From assembly GCF_018131105.1 (NCBI RefSeq), contig NZ_JAFCJI010000002.1, positions 1,272,367-1,336,366 on the forward strand: DNA of 64,000 nt, written 5' to 3'. Position numbers and translations under genes: made by a program. How positions within the stretch are numbered: the stretch's first letter is position 1; every line of letters begins with the position of its first letter. The notes beneath the pieces are model-generated. The model was not told where the DNA came from. It ran no database searches and was given only the letters and a program-made list of their open reading frames with translations. Positions 36,931-45,977 of this stretch are shown in pieces. This DNA comes from Bradyrhizobium manausense (GTDB lineage Bacteria > Pseudomonadota > Alphaproteobacteria > Rhizobiales > Xanthobacteraceae).

Positions 36931-37776
36931 ATGTCCCTGTCCGCCCTGGAAGCCACCATCAACAGCGCCTTCGACGCGCGGGACGGCGTCTCGACCTCGA
37001 CCAAGGGCGAGGTCCGCGACGCCGTCAACCAGTCGCTGGAGATTCTGGACAAGGGCGAGGCGCGTGTCGCCGAGCGCGGCGCCGACGGCAAGTGGAAGGT
37101 CAATCAGTGGCTGAAGAAGGCCGTGCTGCTGTCCTTCCGTCTCAACGACATGGACGTCATTCCCGGCGGCCCGGGCCAGGCGAACTGGTGGGACAAGGTG
37201 CCCTCGAAGTTCGAAGGCTGGGGTCCGAACCGCTTTCGCGACGCCGGGTTTCGCGCGGTGCCGGGCGCGGTCGTGCGCCGCTCGGCTTTCATCGCCAAGA
37301 ACGTCGTGCTGATGCCGTCCTTCGTCAATCTCGGCGCCTACGTCGATGAGAGCACCATGGTCGACACCTGGGCCACCGTCGGCTCCTGCGCGCAGATCGG
37401 CAAGCGCGTGCACATCTCTGGCGGCGCCGGCATCGGTGGCGTGCTCGAGCCGCTGCAGGCCGAGCCCGTGATCATCGAGGACGATTGCTTCATCGGTGCG
37501 CGCAGTGAGGTCGCCGAGGGCGTCATCGTGCGCAAGGGCGCGGTACTGGCGATGGGCGTGTTCCTGGGCGCCTCGACCAAGGTCGTCGACCGCGAGACCG
37601 GCGAGATCTTCATGGGCGAAGTCCCTGAATATTCGGTGGTGGTGCCCGGCGCCCTGCCCGGCAAGCCCATGAAGAACGGCCAGATCGGGCCGAGCACCGC
37701 CTGCGCCGTGATCGTCAAGCGCGTCGACGAGCGCACCCGGTCCAAGACCAGCATCAACGAGCTGCTGCGGGATTGA
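36931..37776 (+). CDS. dapD: 2,3,4,5-tetrahydropyridine-2,6-dicarboxylate N-succinyltransferase
   Basis: 281 residues from ATG 36931 behind AGAGGAAA. An N-terminal helical domain is followed by a left-handed beta-helix with hexapeptide repeats (VVRRSAFIAKNVVLMPSFVNLGAYV, GGAGIGGVLEPLQAEPVIIEDDCFIGARSEVAEG). It succinylates tetrahydrodipicolinate in the succinylase route to meso-diaminopimelate and lysine. dapE is two genes downstream, so the two central steps of the branch are together. Confidence 0.96.
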   Translation: MSLSALEATINSAFDARDGVSTSTKGEVRDAVNQSLEILDKGEARVAERGADGKWKVNQWLKKAVLLSFRLNDMDVIPGGPGQANWWDKVPSKFEGWGPNRFRDAGFRAVPGAVVRRSAFIAKNVVLMPSFVNLGAYVDESTMVDTWATVGSCAQIGKRVHISGGAGIGGVLEPLQAEPVIIEDDCFIGARSEVAEGVIVRKGAVLAMGVFLGASTKVVDRETGEIFMGEVPEYSVVVPGALPGKPMKNGQIGPSTACAVIVKRVDERTRSKTSINELLRD

Positions 37777-37878
37777 GTTAAAGCGCACTGCCTCAAGGTC
37801 GTCCCGGCGACGATCGAACCCCCTCTCTCTCCATCGCGACCAATCTCCGGGCGGCCACTTCCGCCCGGAGCCTTGCGC

Positions 37879-38529
37879 ATGGACTGGACCTGGTACCTCT
37901 TCCGCTTCGACGGCCGCATCAACCGCGCCCTGCTGTGGCAGGCGCTGCTGATCGTCGCAGTGTTGGTGGCCCTGCTCGGCGTGATCAGTCAGGTCATCCA
38001 CCTCGTCAGCGCCACGGGCGCGTTGAAATTCTCCCTGGATCTCGATTTCGACTTCGGTCTCGGCAACGTCTTCAAAGTCCTTGATCCCCGGACCTACCGT
38101 TTGGGAGCGTCCGGCGATCGCACGATCCTGGTTCTGAATGCCTCCGCCGCGGCGCTGTTCTTGTGGATTTACCTCGCGACAGCGACCAAGCGGCTGCACG
38201 ATCGCGACCGGAGCGGCTGGTGGATCGTGCCGTTTTTCTTCGTCCCCAGGGTGCTGTTCTATGTCTGGGACTGGCTTCCCGAGGCCAGCTGGTTTGTGCC
38301 ATTCGACTGGGCCATCCACGCGCTGTGGGTCTGGGGCATCGTCGAGATGTTCCTTTTGCGCGGCACGTCGGGCGCCAACCGGTTCGGCGCGGATCCGCTG
38401 ACCGAAATCGAGGACGCATCCACATCCGCGTCCTCCCCTGCGAAAAGCTGGGACCAGAGCAGCGAGATCGAATTTGTCCCGCCCAGCGCTAGCCCACCCG
38501 GCGGCATGCATGTTAAGCGGGGCTCATGA
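37879..38529 (+). CDS. DUF805 membrane protein
   Basis: 216 residues from ATG 37879. The opening MDWTWYLFRFDGRINR is the DUF805 signature. Four hydrophobic segments follow (ALLIVAVLVALLGVISQVI; ILVLNASAAALFLWIYLAT; WWIVPFFFVPRVLFYVW; AIHALWVWGIVEMFLL), with the conserved AT-KRLHDRDRSGWW between the second and third. The C-terminal 45 residues are Ser/Pro-rich and cytoplasmic. It sits between dapD and dapE and overlaps dapE by four bases (ATGA), so it is co-translated, but its function is unknown. Confidence 0.85.
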   Translation: MDWTWYLFRFDGRINRALLWQALLIVAVLVALLGVISQVIHLVSATGALKFSLDLDFDFGLGNVFKVLDPRTYRLGASGDRTILVLNASAAALFLWIYLATATKRLHDRDRSGWWIVPFFFVPRVLFYVWDWLPEASWFVPFDWAIHALWVWGIVEMFLLRGTSGANRFGADPLTEIEDASTSASSPAKSWDQSSEIEFVPPSASPPGGMHVKRGS

Positions 38530-39692
38530 CCGATGCCCTCTCGATTGCCCGCGACCTCATCCGCTGCCCCTCGGTAACTCCTGAAGATGCCGGTGCACTG
38601 GGCGTGCTTGAAAATGTACTCAACGCTGCCGGTTTCACCTGTCACCGCGTGACCTTCAGCGAGGAAGGCATTGCCGACGTCGACAACCTCTATGCGCGGA
38701 TCGGCACCGAAGGGCCGCACATCACGTTCGCCGGCCATACCGACGTGGTGCCGCCCGGAGACGAGAGCGCGTGGAGCGTCGGCGCGTTCTCCGGCGAGGT
38801 GAAGGACGGCTTCCTGCACGGCCGCGGCGCTGTCGACATGAAGGGCGGCATCGCCTGCTCGGTTGCGGCAGTGCTGGAGCATCTCGCCGCGAACGACGGC
38901 AAGCCGCGCGCGGACGGAAGTGGCTCGATCTCGTTCCTGATCACGGGCGACGAGGAAGACGTCTCGATCAATGGCACCATCAAGCTGCTGAAATGGGCCG
39001 CGGAGCGCGGCGAGACGTTCGATCATTGCGTGCTCGGCGAGCCCTCCAACGTCGAAACGCTCGGCGATATGATCAAGGTCGGCCGCCGCGGTTCGCAGTC
39101 CGGCACGCTTTTTGTCGACGGCGTGCAGGGTCACGTCGCCTATCCGCATCGCGCCGCCAATCCGGTGCCGGATATTTCGCGATTGATCGTAGCGATCTCC
39201 GACGAGCCGCTCGACCATGGCAGCGCGCAATTCCAGGCCTCCAATCTCGAATTCACCTCGGTCGACGTCGGCAACAAGGCCAACAACGTCATTCCGGGCG
39301 AGGCCCGCGCCAAGTTCAACATCCGCTACAACGACAACCACACGCAGGCGAGTCTGCGCGAGCTGGTCGAGACGCGGCTGGCAAAGGCTTGCGGCAACCG
39401 TATCAAGGCCCGCATCGTCTGGGAGCCGTCGAACTCCAACGTGTTCGTGACCAAGCCCGGCCCGTTCACCGACCTCGCGGTCTCCGCGATCGAAGAAATC
39501 ACGGGCCGCAAGCCGGAGCTGTCCACCTCAGGCGGCACGTCGGACGCGCGCTTCATCTCGAGCTATTGCCCGGTGATCGAGTTCGGGCTCGTCGGGCAGA
39601 CGATGCATCAGGTCAACGAACGCGTGCCGGTGGTCGATCTGGAGAAGCTGACCAAAGTGTATCGCGGGATTCTGACGCGGTATTTTGGGTGA
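38526..39692 (+). CDS. dapE: Succinyl-diaminopimelate desuccinylase
   Basis: 388 residues of the M20 zinc peptidase family. Metal ligands lie in FAGHTDVVPPG (about 66-76), HGRGAVDMKGG (about 98-108) and TGDEEDVSINGT; the lid domain spans about 180-290; the last His is in GLVGQTMHQVNE. It removes succinate from N-succinyl-LL-diaminopimelate, two steps after DapD. Its ATG overlaps the DUF805 stop. Confidence 0.96.
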   Translation: MTDALSIARDLIRCPSVTPEDAGALGVLENVLNAAGFTCHRVTFSEEGIADVDNLYARIGTEGPHITFAGHTDVVPPGDESAWSVGAFSGEVKDGFLHGRGAVDMKGGIACSVAAVLEHLAANDGKPRADGSGSISFLITGDEEDVSINGTIKLLKWAAERGETFDHCVLGEPSNVETLGDMIKVGRRGSQSGTLFVDGVQGHVAYPHRAANPVPDISRLIVAISDEPLDHGSAQFQASNLEFTSVDVGNKANNVIPGEARAKFNIRYNDNHTQASLRELVETRLAKACGNRIKARIVWEPSNSNVFVTKPGPFTDLAVSAIEEITGRKPELSTSGGTSDARFISSYCPVIEFGLVGQTMHQVNERVPVVDLEKLTKVYRGILTRYFG

Positions 39693-39718
39693 GTGCTTAT
39701 CGTCACCAAAATCTCCGC

Positions 39719-39810
39719 CGTCATGCCCGGGCTTGTCCCGGGCATCCACGTTCTTGGCTGCCACTGACAAGAAAAGATCGCGGATGGCCGGGACAAGCCC
39801 GGCCATGACG
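39719..39810. repeat. Dispersed palindromic element, copy C (after dapE)
   Basis: Complete head (39719-39750) and tail (39782-39810) around a 30-base loop. It is in the convergent gap between dapE and the GIY-YIG gene, 22 bases from the latter's stop. Confidence 0.9.
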
Positions 39811-39832
39811 ATGTGGCAAGAGCCCGGCCACC

Positions 39833-40123
39833 TTACTGGACAATCGTGTCGTAGAGATCCTTCCAGTCGGGATTGTCCTTGAGGATCAGCCTGATCTTCC
39901 AGGTCCGCGACCAGTGCTTGATATTGTGCTCCCGCTGAATTGCGGTCTGGATGTCTTCATAGCGCTCGAAATAGACGAGCAGCTTGACGCCGTACTTCTT
40001 GGTGAAGCCGGGCACGAGCCCGTTTCGATGCTCATAGATGCGGCGGATAATGTCGCTGGTCACACCGACATATAAAATGCCGTTGGCCGCACTTGCCAGG
40101 ATGTAGACCCATCCACCATGCAT
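39833..40123 (-). CDS. GIY-YIG nuclease-family protein
   Basis: 96 residues from ATG 40121-40123. The fold signature is complete: VYIL...LYVGVTSD (about 6-24, the GIY and YIG equivalents), Arg in DIIRRIYEHRNG (about 24-35), KLLVYFERYED, and the metal-binding Glu region AIQREHNIKHW. Small stand-alone proteins of this UPF0213-like type probably cut DNA, but targets are unknown. The gene is bounded by a complete palindromic element on one side and a half element on the other; the half element is open in frame upstream (MAGLVPAIHVV) and could give a longer start, which I reject. Confidence 0.85.
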   Translation of the reverse strand: MHGGWVYILASAANGILYVGVTSDIIRRIYEHRNGLVPGFTKKYGVKLLVYFERYEDIQTAIQREHNIKHWSRTWKIRLILKDNPDWKDLYDTIVQ

Positions 40124-40140
40124 GATGGCATGTTGAACCA

Positions 40141-40172
40141 CGTGGATGGCCGGGACAAGCCCGGCCATGACG
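40141..40172. repeat. Half palindromic element D (tail only)
   Basis: ACGTGGATGGCCGGGACAAG-type tail without a head, identical in plan to the tails of complete copies. It lies 18 bases upstream of the GIY-YIG start and 20 bases after the truA stop. Confidence 0.85.
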
Positions 40173-40191
40173 CCACGGGCGACATCGGGCG

Positions 40192-40929
40192 CTAATAATC
40201 CACCTGCATCAGATACAGCCCATCTGGCGGCGCGACGATGCCGCAGGCGGCGCGGTTGCGCGCTGCAAGTGCTGCGGAGAGATCGTCCGCGGTCCAGCGG
40301 CCTTCGCCGACCCAGACCAGCGAGCCCACCATCGAGCGCACCTGGCTGTGCAGGAACGAGCGCGCCGAGGTGACGATGATGATCTCACGGCCGTCGCGCA
40401 GCACGTCGAGCTGGTCGAGCGTCTTCTCCGGCGACTTAGCCTGGCACTCGGTGTCGCGAAAGGTCGTGAAATCGTGCTTGCCGAGCAGGCGCTGCGCGGC
40501 TGCATGCATCGCATCAGCATCGAGCCGGCGCGGCACGCGCCAGGCATGGCCGATGTCGAGCGCGAGGTTGGCGCGGGTGTTGACGACGCGATAGCGGTAG
40601 TGGCGCTTGATCGCCGAGAAACGCGCCTCGAACGTGTCAGGGACGATCTCGGCTTCGAGCACCGCCACCGGATGCGGGCGCAGATGCGCGTTGAGACCAT
40701 CGCGAAAACGGCCCTGCGGAAACTGCTTGTCGATATCGACATGGGCGACCTGGCCGCGTGCGTGCACGCCGGCATCGGTGCGGCCCGCACCATGCACCCG
40801 CGCATCCGCGCCGGTCATCGCCTTCACCGCCGCTTCCAGCGCGCCCTGCACCGACGGCAGCGTCTCCTGCACCTGCCAGCCGAAAAACGGCGCGCCGTCA
40901 TATTCGATGGTGAGCTTGTAGCGGGGCAT
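40192..40929 (-). CDS. truA: tRNA pseudouridine(38-40) synthase
   Basis: 245 residues from ATG 40927-40929. The catalytic Asp52 lies in GRTDAGVHA (49-57); YKLTIEYDGAPFFGWQ opens the N-terminal domain, and SFLHSQVRSMVGSLVWVGEGR closes the second. It isomerises uridines in the anticodon arm. The start overlaps the fmt stop by one base (TGATG), in the operon def-fmt-truA. Confidence 0.95.
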   Translation of the reverse strand: MPRYKLTIEYDGAPFFGWQVQETLPSVQGALEAAVKAMTGADARVHGAGRTDAGVHARGQVAHVDIDKQFPQGRFRDGLNAHLRPHPVAVLEAEIVPDTFEARFSAIKRHYRYRVVNTRANLALDIGHAWRVPRRLDADAMHAAAQRLLGKHDFTTFRDTECQAKSPEKTLDQLDVLRDGREIIIVTSARSFLHSQVRSMVGSLVWVGEGRWTADDLSAALAARNRAACGIVAPPDGLYLMQVDY

Positions 40930-41864
40930 CAGGTGAGCCGCATCGGCGGCTCGACCTTCACGCCGCGCAGGAAGTCGGTAGCCTGCATCCGCGCCTTGCC
41001 TTCGCGCTGCAATTCGAGAATGCGGATCGCGCCCTCGCCGCAGGCGATCGTGAGTTGATTGTCGAGCACCTCGCCTGGCACGCCGGCGCCCTTCGCGAGC
41101 TCGCAACGCAGGATCTTGACGCGTGCATTCTCGCTGACGCCGTCAAGCTCCGCCCAGGCGCCGGGAAACGGCGACAGGCCGTGGATGTGGCGCAGCACCG
41201 CGTGGGCTGGCTTGCTCCAGTCGATCCGCGCCTCGGCCTTGTCGATCTTGGCGGCATAGGTGACGCCGTCCTCGCCCTGCTTCTTGAGCTGAAGCCCGCC
41301 GCGATCCAGCGCCGCCATCGCGCGCACCATCAGGTCGGCGCCGAGCCGAGACAGCCGATCGTGCAGATCGACCGCGGTCATGTTGTCGGAGATCGCCAGG
41401 CGTTCGGCCATGGCGACGTCGCCGGTGTCGAGGCCGACATCCATCTTCATCACCATCACGCCGCTCTCGGCATCACCCGCCATGATCGCGCGGTTGATGG
41501 GGGCCGCGCCGCGCCAGCGCGGCAGCAGCGAAGCATGCAGATTGTAGCAGCCGAGTATCGGCGCATCGAGGACCGCCTGCGGCAGGATCATGCCATAGGC
41601 AACGACGACGGCGGCATCGGCCTCGAACGCGCTGAATTCGGCGAGCGCTTCCGCGGTCTTCAACGTCTTCGGCGTCAGCACAGGCACGCCGAGCTTTCGC
41701 GCAGCTTCCTCGACCGGGGTCGGCTGCATCTGCAGCCCGCGCCGCCCGCCCGGCTTCGGCGCGCGGGTGTAGACGGCCACGATCTCGTGGCCGTGCGCGA
41801 CCAGCTCGAGCAGCGTCGGCACGGAGAAATCGGGCGTGCCCATGAAGATCAGGCGGAGGGGCAT
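40929..41864 (-). CDS. fmt: Methionyl-tRNA formyltransferase
   Basis: 311 residues from ATG 41862-41864; an open extension upstream is just translated palindromic element. Catalytic residues are visible: Asn108 and His110 in CYNLHASLLPRWRGAAPINRAI (106-127) and Asp146 in KMDVGLDTGD. The SLLP folate loop is intact, and the C-terminal OB domain starts near 210. It formylates initiator Met-tRNA with 10-formyl-tetrahydrofolate. It is partner to def upstream. Confidence 0.96.
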   Translation of the reverse strand: MPLRLIFMGTPDFSVPTLLELVAHGHEIVAVYTRAPKPGGRRGLQMQPTPVEEAARKLGVPVLTPKTLKTAEALAEFSAFEADAAVVVAYGMILPQAVLDAPILGCYNLHASLLPRWRGAAPINRAIMAGDAESGVMVMKMDVGLDTGDVAMAERLAISDNMTAVDLHDRLSRLGADLMVRAMAALDRGGLQLKKQGEDGVTYAAKIDKAEARIDWSKPAHAVLRHIHGLSPFPGAWAELDGVSENARVKILRCELAKGAGVPGEVLDNQLTIACGEGAIRILELQREGKARMQATDFLRGVKVEPPMRLT

Positions 41865-41900
41865 GTGACGCGGCAATCCTCGGAGGCGAACAAGAGTACT

Positions 41901-41990
41901 CGTCATGGCCGGGCTTGTCCCGGCCATCCACGTTCTTCGTGCTCGCGGCGGCAAAGAACGTGGATGCCCGGCACAAGGCCGGGCATGACG
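41901..41990. repeat. Dispersed palindromic element, copy E (between def and fmt)
   Basis: Full head-loop-tail copy. Here the head is the CCGGCC version (CGTCATGGCCGGGCTTGTCC) and the tail the CCCGGGC-like version with a GCACAAGG variant. It sits inside the def-fmt operon, so it is transcribed and can fold in the mRNA, which may uncouple the two genes. Confidence 0.9.
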
Positions 41991-42004
41991 GCGGAGGACT
42001 CGGC

Positions 42005-42529
42005 CTACTCCGCGCGCTTGGCGGCTTTCTCGAACTTCTTGATCACGCGGTCGCGCTTGAGCTTCGACAGATAGTCGACGAACAGCACGCCGTTGAGATG
42101 GTCGATCTCGTGCTGGATGCAGGTGGCGTAGAGGCCTTCGGCGTCCTCCTCGTGCACCTTGCCGTCCAGATCGGTAAAGCGCACGCGCACCTTCGCGGGA
42201 CGTTCGACCTCCTCGTAATATTCGGGGATCGACAGACAGCCCTCCTCGTAGACCGACAGGTCCTCGGAGGTGGCGATGATCTCGGGATTGATGAAGACGC
42301 GGGGTTCCTGCCTGGTCTCGCCGTCCTGGTCGGGCTTGGCGAGATCCATGGTGATCAGCCGCAGCGGCTGCGCGATCTGGATCGCAGCGAGGCCGATGCC
42401 GGGCGCGTCGTACATGGTCTCGAACATGTCGTCGGCAAGCTTGCGGATCTCCGGCGTGACCTTCTCGATCGGCTTGGAGACCAGACGCAGCTGCTTGTCG
42501 GGCAGGATGATGATTTCTCTGAGGGCCAT
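42005..42529 (-). CDS. def: Peptide deformylase
   Basis: 174 residues from ATG 42527-42529. All three motifs are canonical: GIGLAAIQ (44-51), EEGCLSIPE (95-103, metal ligand Cys98) and QHEIDHLNG (139-147, ligands His140 and His144, catalytic Glu141). It removes the formyl group from nascent peptides using Fe2+. First gene of def-fmt-truA, divergent from rmuC. Confidence 0.96.
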   Translation of the reverse strand: MALREIIILPDKQLRLVSKPIEKVTPEIRKLADDMFETMYDAPGIGLAAIQIAQPLRLITMDLAKPDQDGETRQEPRVFINPEIIATSEDLSVYEEGCLSIPEYYEEVERPAKVRVRFTDLDGKVHEEDAEGLYATCIQHEIDHLNGVLFVDYLSKLKRDRVIKKFEKAAKRAE

Positions 42530-42700
42530 GGCGGGCGATTTAAGCCGCGCGCGACAAGCGGTCAATGCGGCCTGGAACGCGTTAACGATCCGCTAACCAT
42601 AAAACTTCAGCTTTGGTTAACCATAAAAATTAGGGGGCGGTTAACCGACGCCGTTCCCTCTTCGTTCGCGCCGGCCCGCGAATCGGCTAGAAGGACGGGC

Positions 42701-43900
42701 ATGAACGAGATCATTTTCATGCTGGGCGACTGGCCGGTGCGCGCGATCGATGCGCTGATCGGCTTCGGCGCCCTCGTCCTCATCCTGCTGGTGTTGATTG
42801 CCGTCGTGATTGCCCGATCCGGGCGGCGCGGCGCGGAACTCGCGATGGCGCATGCGATCCGGGCCGACGAGCTCGAGGAGCGCCTCGCCCAGGTGCTGCA
42901 CGCCCAGAGCGAGGCCGCCGGACGCGCCGACGCCATGACCCAGGCCCTGGCGGGGCGCCAGGCCGAGATGGCGCGGGCGGTCAACGAGCGGCTGGATTCG
43001 GTGACCCACCGGGTCGGCCAGTCCATGGAACACTCGACCCGCAACACCATGGAAAGCCTGCGTGCCCTGCATGAGCGCCTCGGCATCATCGACAGCGCGC
43101 ACAAGAACCTCACCGACCTCACCACGCAGGTGACGACGCTGCGCGACGTGCTCGCCAACAAGCAGTCGCGCGGCGCCTTTGGCCAAGCGCGGATGGAGGC
43201 GATCGTCCAGGACGGCCTGCCGAAGGGTGCTTACGAATTCCAGTTCACGCTCTCGACCGGCAAGCGGCCCGACTGTGTCGTGTTCCTGCCCGACCAGCGC
43301 CCGCTCTGCATCGACGCGAAGTTTCCGCTGGAAGCAATGACCGCGCTGCATGACGCTCGCACCGACGAGGAGAAGCGCGTCGCCACGCAGCGGCTGCGCG
43401 GCGACGTGATGAAGCATGTCGGCGACATCGCCGAAAAATACCTCGTCACCGGCGAGACCCAGGAGATGGCACTGATGTTCGTGCCGTCGGAATCGGTCTA
43501 CGCCGAAATCCATGACGGCTTCGACGACGTGATCCAGAAGGCCTATCGCGCCAAGGTCGTGCTGGTGTCGCCCTCGCTGCTGATGCTCGCCATCCAGGTG
43601 ATGCAGCAAATCATGAAGGACGCGCGCATGCGCGATGCCGCCGACCAGATCCAGACCGAAGTGATCAAGCTCGGCGACGATCTGGGCCGCCTGCGCGACC
43701 GCGTGCTGAAATTGCAGAAGCACTTTGCCGACGCCAACGAGGACGTCCGCCAGATCCTGATCTCCGCCGACAAGATCGAGAAGCGTGCAGGAAGAATCGA
43801 GGAACTCGATTTCAGCAAGACGGACGCGCCGGCCGAGGGCCCACGGCTGGTGGCGGGAGCGCCGGAGCTGTTTCCAAGGAAGCTCCAGGCGGGGGAGTGA
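42701..43900 (+). CDS. rmuC: DNA recombination protein RmuC
   Basis: 399 residues from ATG 42701. An N-terminal membrane anchor (about 15-40, LIGFGALVLILLVLIAVVIA) leads into a long coiled coil (about 45-150), then the RmuC nuclease-like core with FGQARMEAIVQDGLPKGAYEFQFTLSTGKRPDCVVFLP and CIDAKFPLEAM, and MALMFVPSESVYAEI. The PD-(D/E)XK-like fold is thought to limit inversions and act on recombination or anti-phage DNA structures. The frame is open for 260 codons further upstream through def in antisense; rejected. Confidence 0.9.
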   Translation: MNEIIFMLGDWPVRAIDALIGFGALVLILLVLIAVVIARSGRRGAELAMAHAIRADELEERLAQVLHAQSEAAGRADAMTQALAGRQAEMARAVNERLDSVTHRVGQSMEHSTRNTMESLRALHERLGIIDSAHKNLTDLTTQVTTLRDVLANKQSRGAFGQARMEAIVQDGLPKGAYEFQFTLSTGKRPDCVVFLPDQRPLCIDAKFPLEAMTALHDARTDEEKRVATQRLRGDVMKHVGDIAEKYLVTGETQEMALMFVPSESVYAEIHDGFDDVIQKAYRAKVVLVSPSLLMLAIQVMQQIMKDARMRDAADQIQTEVIKLGDDLGRLRDRVLKLQKHFADANEDVRQILISADKIEKRAGRIEELDFSKTDAPAEGPRLVAGAPELFPRKLQAGE

Positions 43901-43908
43901 TTCTCAGT

Positions 43909-43994
43909 CGTCATGGCCGGGCTTGTCCCGGCCATCCACGGCCTTTTCGACGGCAGCAAGAACGTGGATGCCCGGGACAAGCCCGGGCATGACG
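43909..43994. repeat. Dispersed palindromic element, copy F (rmuC-ampG gap)
   Basis: Complete copy with CCGGCC head and CCCGGGC tail, reaching from 8 bases after the rmuC stop to 47 bases before ampG. Confidence 0.9.
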
Positions 43995-44041
43995 AGTTTT
44001 GTGGCCGAGGCAGCGCCCCCAGAATCTGCTAACACCTCCCC

Positions 44042-45406
44042 ATGACCGCACCCGACGCGACCTCTTCCGCCGCGACCTCCGCGCCTGCGACTTCCTGGCG
44101 CGATAGCCTCGCTGTCTACCTGCAACCGCGGGTGCTGATCGTGTTGTTCCTCGGCTTTTCCTCGGGGCTGCCGCTGGCGCTGTCGGGCTCGACGCTGCTG
44201 GTGTGGATGCGCGAGGCTGGCGTCGATCTCAAGACCATCGGGCTGTTTGCGCTGGTCGGCACGCCCTACACACTGAAATTTTTGTGGGCTCCACTGGTGG
44301 ATGCGCTGCATGTGCCACTGTTCACCCGCGCCTTCGGACGGCGGCGCGGCTGGCTGCTGTTCTCGCAGATATTGCTGATCGTCGCGATCCTGCTGCTGGC
44401 GATGACCGATCCGGCGCGTTCGCCGTTCTATGTCGCGTTGGGCGCACTTCTGGTCGCCACGACGTCCTCGACGCAGGACATCGTGGTCGACGCCTTCCGC
44501 GTCGAGAGCCTTCCCGAGAGCGAGCAGGCTGCCGGCATGGCGGCCTATGTCGCGGCCTATCGCATCGGCATGCTGGTCTCGACTGCGGGCGCGCTGTTCA
44601 TCGTCTCCGGCTTTGAGAGCACCGGCATCACGCGCAATTCGGCCTGGATGTGGGGCTATGTGGTGATGGCGGCGATGGTGCTGATCGGAACCATCACAGC
44701 ACTGGTTGCAACCGAGCCCGAGCAATCGGTACGGGCGGAAGCTGCGACGCAAACCGAGACGGCATTCACCCGCGTGCTGCACGCGGCGATCGGCGCCTTC
44801 TCGGAATTCCTGTCGCGGAAAGATGCGATTGCGGCACTCGCCTTCGTCGTGCTGTTCAAATTCACCGATGCGTTCTCCGGCACGATGACCGCGCCGTTCG
44901 TGATCGACCTCGGCTTCACCCGCAACGACTATGCGGCGATCGTGAAGGGCGTCGGGCTCGCGGCTACCCTGATCGGCGGCTTTGCCGGCGGGTTTGTCGC
45001 GCGGCGTTATTCGCTCGCGACCTCGCTCTGGATCGGCGGCGCGGTGCAGGCGCTGGCCAACCTCACCTTCTCCTGGCTCGCTGTGGTCGGCACCAATCAA
45101 TGGGCGCTGGCGCTCGCGATCTGCGCGGAGAATTTCACCAGCGCCGTCGGCACCGTGATCTTCGTCGCCTACCTCTCGGCGCTATGCCAGAACCCGCTGC
45201 ACACGGCGACGCAATACGCGCTGCTCACCGCGCTCGCCGCGGTGGGGCGGACCTATCTCTCGTCGGGAGCAGGCTTCGTGGCGGATGCCACCGGCTGGCC
45301 GCTGTTCTTCGTGATCTGCGTGCTGGTGGCGATCCCGAGCCTGGTGCTGCTGACCTGGCTGCAGAAGCGCGGGCATTTTGACACGTTGGGGCCAATAAGG
45401 GTTTAG
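44042..45406 (+). CDS. ampG: AmpG-family muropeptide MFS permease
   Basis: 454 residues with about 12 hydrophobic segments. AmpG signatures are LFLGFSSGLPLALSGSTLLVWM (about 36-57), KTIGLFALVGTPYTLKFLWAPLVD, RRRGWLLFSQ and TSSTQDIVVDAFRVE. It imports anhydro-muropeptides from the periplasm for recycling, and the NagZ-like enzyme at 18248 acts on the same material in the cytoplasm. The gene ends at a strong hairpin. Confidence 0.9.
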   Translation: MTAPDATSSAATSAPATSWRDSLAVYLQPRVLIVLFLGFSSGLPLALSGSTLLVWMREAGVDLKTIGLFALVGTPYTLKFLWAPLVDALHVPLFTRAFGRRRGWLLFSQILLIVAILLLAMTDPARSPFYVALGALLVATTSSTQDIVVDAFRVESLPESEQAAGMAAYVAAYRIGMLVSTAGALFIVSGFESTGITRNSAWMWGYVVMAAMVLIGTITALVATEPEQSVRAEAATQTETAFTRVLHAAIGAFSEFLSRKDAIAALAFVVLFKFTDAFSGTMTAPFVIDLGFTRNDYAAIVKGVGLAATLIGGFAGGFVARRYSLATSLWIGGAVQALANLTFSWLAVVGTNQWALALAICAENFTSAVGTVIFVAYLSALCQNPLHTATQYALLTALAAVGRTYLSSGAGFVADATGWPLFFVICVLVAIPSLVLLTWLQKRGHFDTLGPIRV

Positions 45407-45414
45407 GGCTCCGC

Positions 45415-45442
45415 CTCTCTCCTCGTCACTGCGAGGAGAGAG
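45415..45442. terminator. Bidirectional terminator between ampG and a periplasmic protein gene
   Basis: CTCTCTCCTCG and CGAGGAGAGAG form a perfect 11-bp stem with a 6-base loop in the 50-base convergent gap. It can serve both strands. Confidence 0.75.
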
Positions 45443-45456
45443 CAGTGCCTACTGCC

Positions 45457-45891
45457 CTACTTCCTTACCAAGCTCCACTTCGTGATCACGGCTTCGCTCA
45501 TCTGGCCGGGATCGCTGGCGCAGGCGATCTCGCCGACCTTCACCGAGATCTCCTTGCCGACGAACGATTTCAGCTGCGTGGCCTGCGCGTCGCTGGAGGT
45601 GACGAGCTGGAAGGTCTCAGGCCCGGTCTCGAGATCGCACAGCCCGCTCGGCGCCGGCAGGCGCCGCGGCTCGGAGGTGATCTGGTACATCGCAATCCGC
45701 TTGCCGGCGTTCTTGACGTCGCGAATCTTCATGGCGTTCAGCTCGCCCGAAAGCACCTCGCCGGTGCTGATCGGCTTGCCGGGCTTCGAGGCCTGCGCGG
45801 CTTCGTCGTCCTGTTGCGCGGAGACGGCTGGTGTCACGACCAGCAGCATCGTCGCGACCAAAGCCAGGCGTGTGGCGAAAAGTTTCGTCAT
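45457..45891 (-). CDS. Hypothetical exported protein, 144 residues
   Basis: From ATG 45889-45891, giving the Sec signal MTKLFATRLALVATMLLVVT-PAVSA with cleavage before QQDDE; the frame is open 18 codons earlier but that would bury the signal. The mature part is a small domain with two Cys (CDLETGPETFQLV, IACASDPGQM), likely a disulfide, and a YQITSEPRRLPAPSG segment. It resembles alphaproteobacterial periplasmic proteins of unknown function. It lies downstream of recR on the same strand with 86 bases between. Confidence 0.65.
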   Translation of the reverse strand: MTKLFATRLALVATMLLVVTPAVSAQQDDEAAQASKPGKPISTGEVLSGELNAMKIRDVKNAGKRIAMYQITSEPRRLPAPSGLCDLETGPETFQLVTSSDAQATQLKSFVGKEISVKVGEIACASDPGQMSEAVITKWSLVRK

Positions 45892-45977
45892 ATCGTCCGT
45901 TCCGTAAGTCTGGATGAAGATTCTTGTTTTGACGCGTTTCTTCACGCGAACCGGTATCCACTTCGCTTGAAAACGCT

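Noticed and set aside
40124..40168. A longer GIY-YIG protein starting in the palindromic element
   Set aside because: The extra residues MAGLVPAIHVVQHAI are just the translated repeat found beside many unrelated genes.
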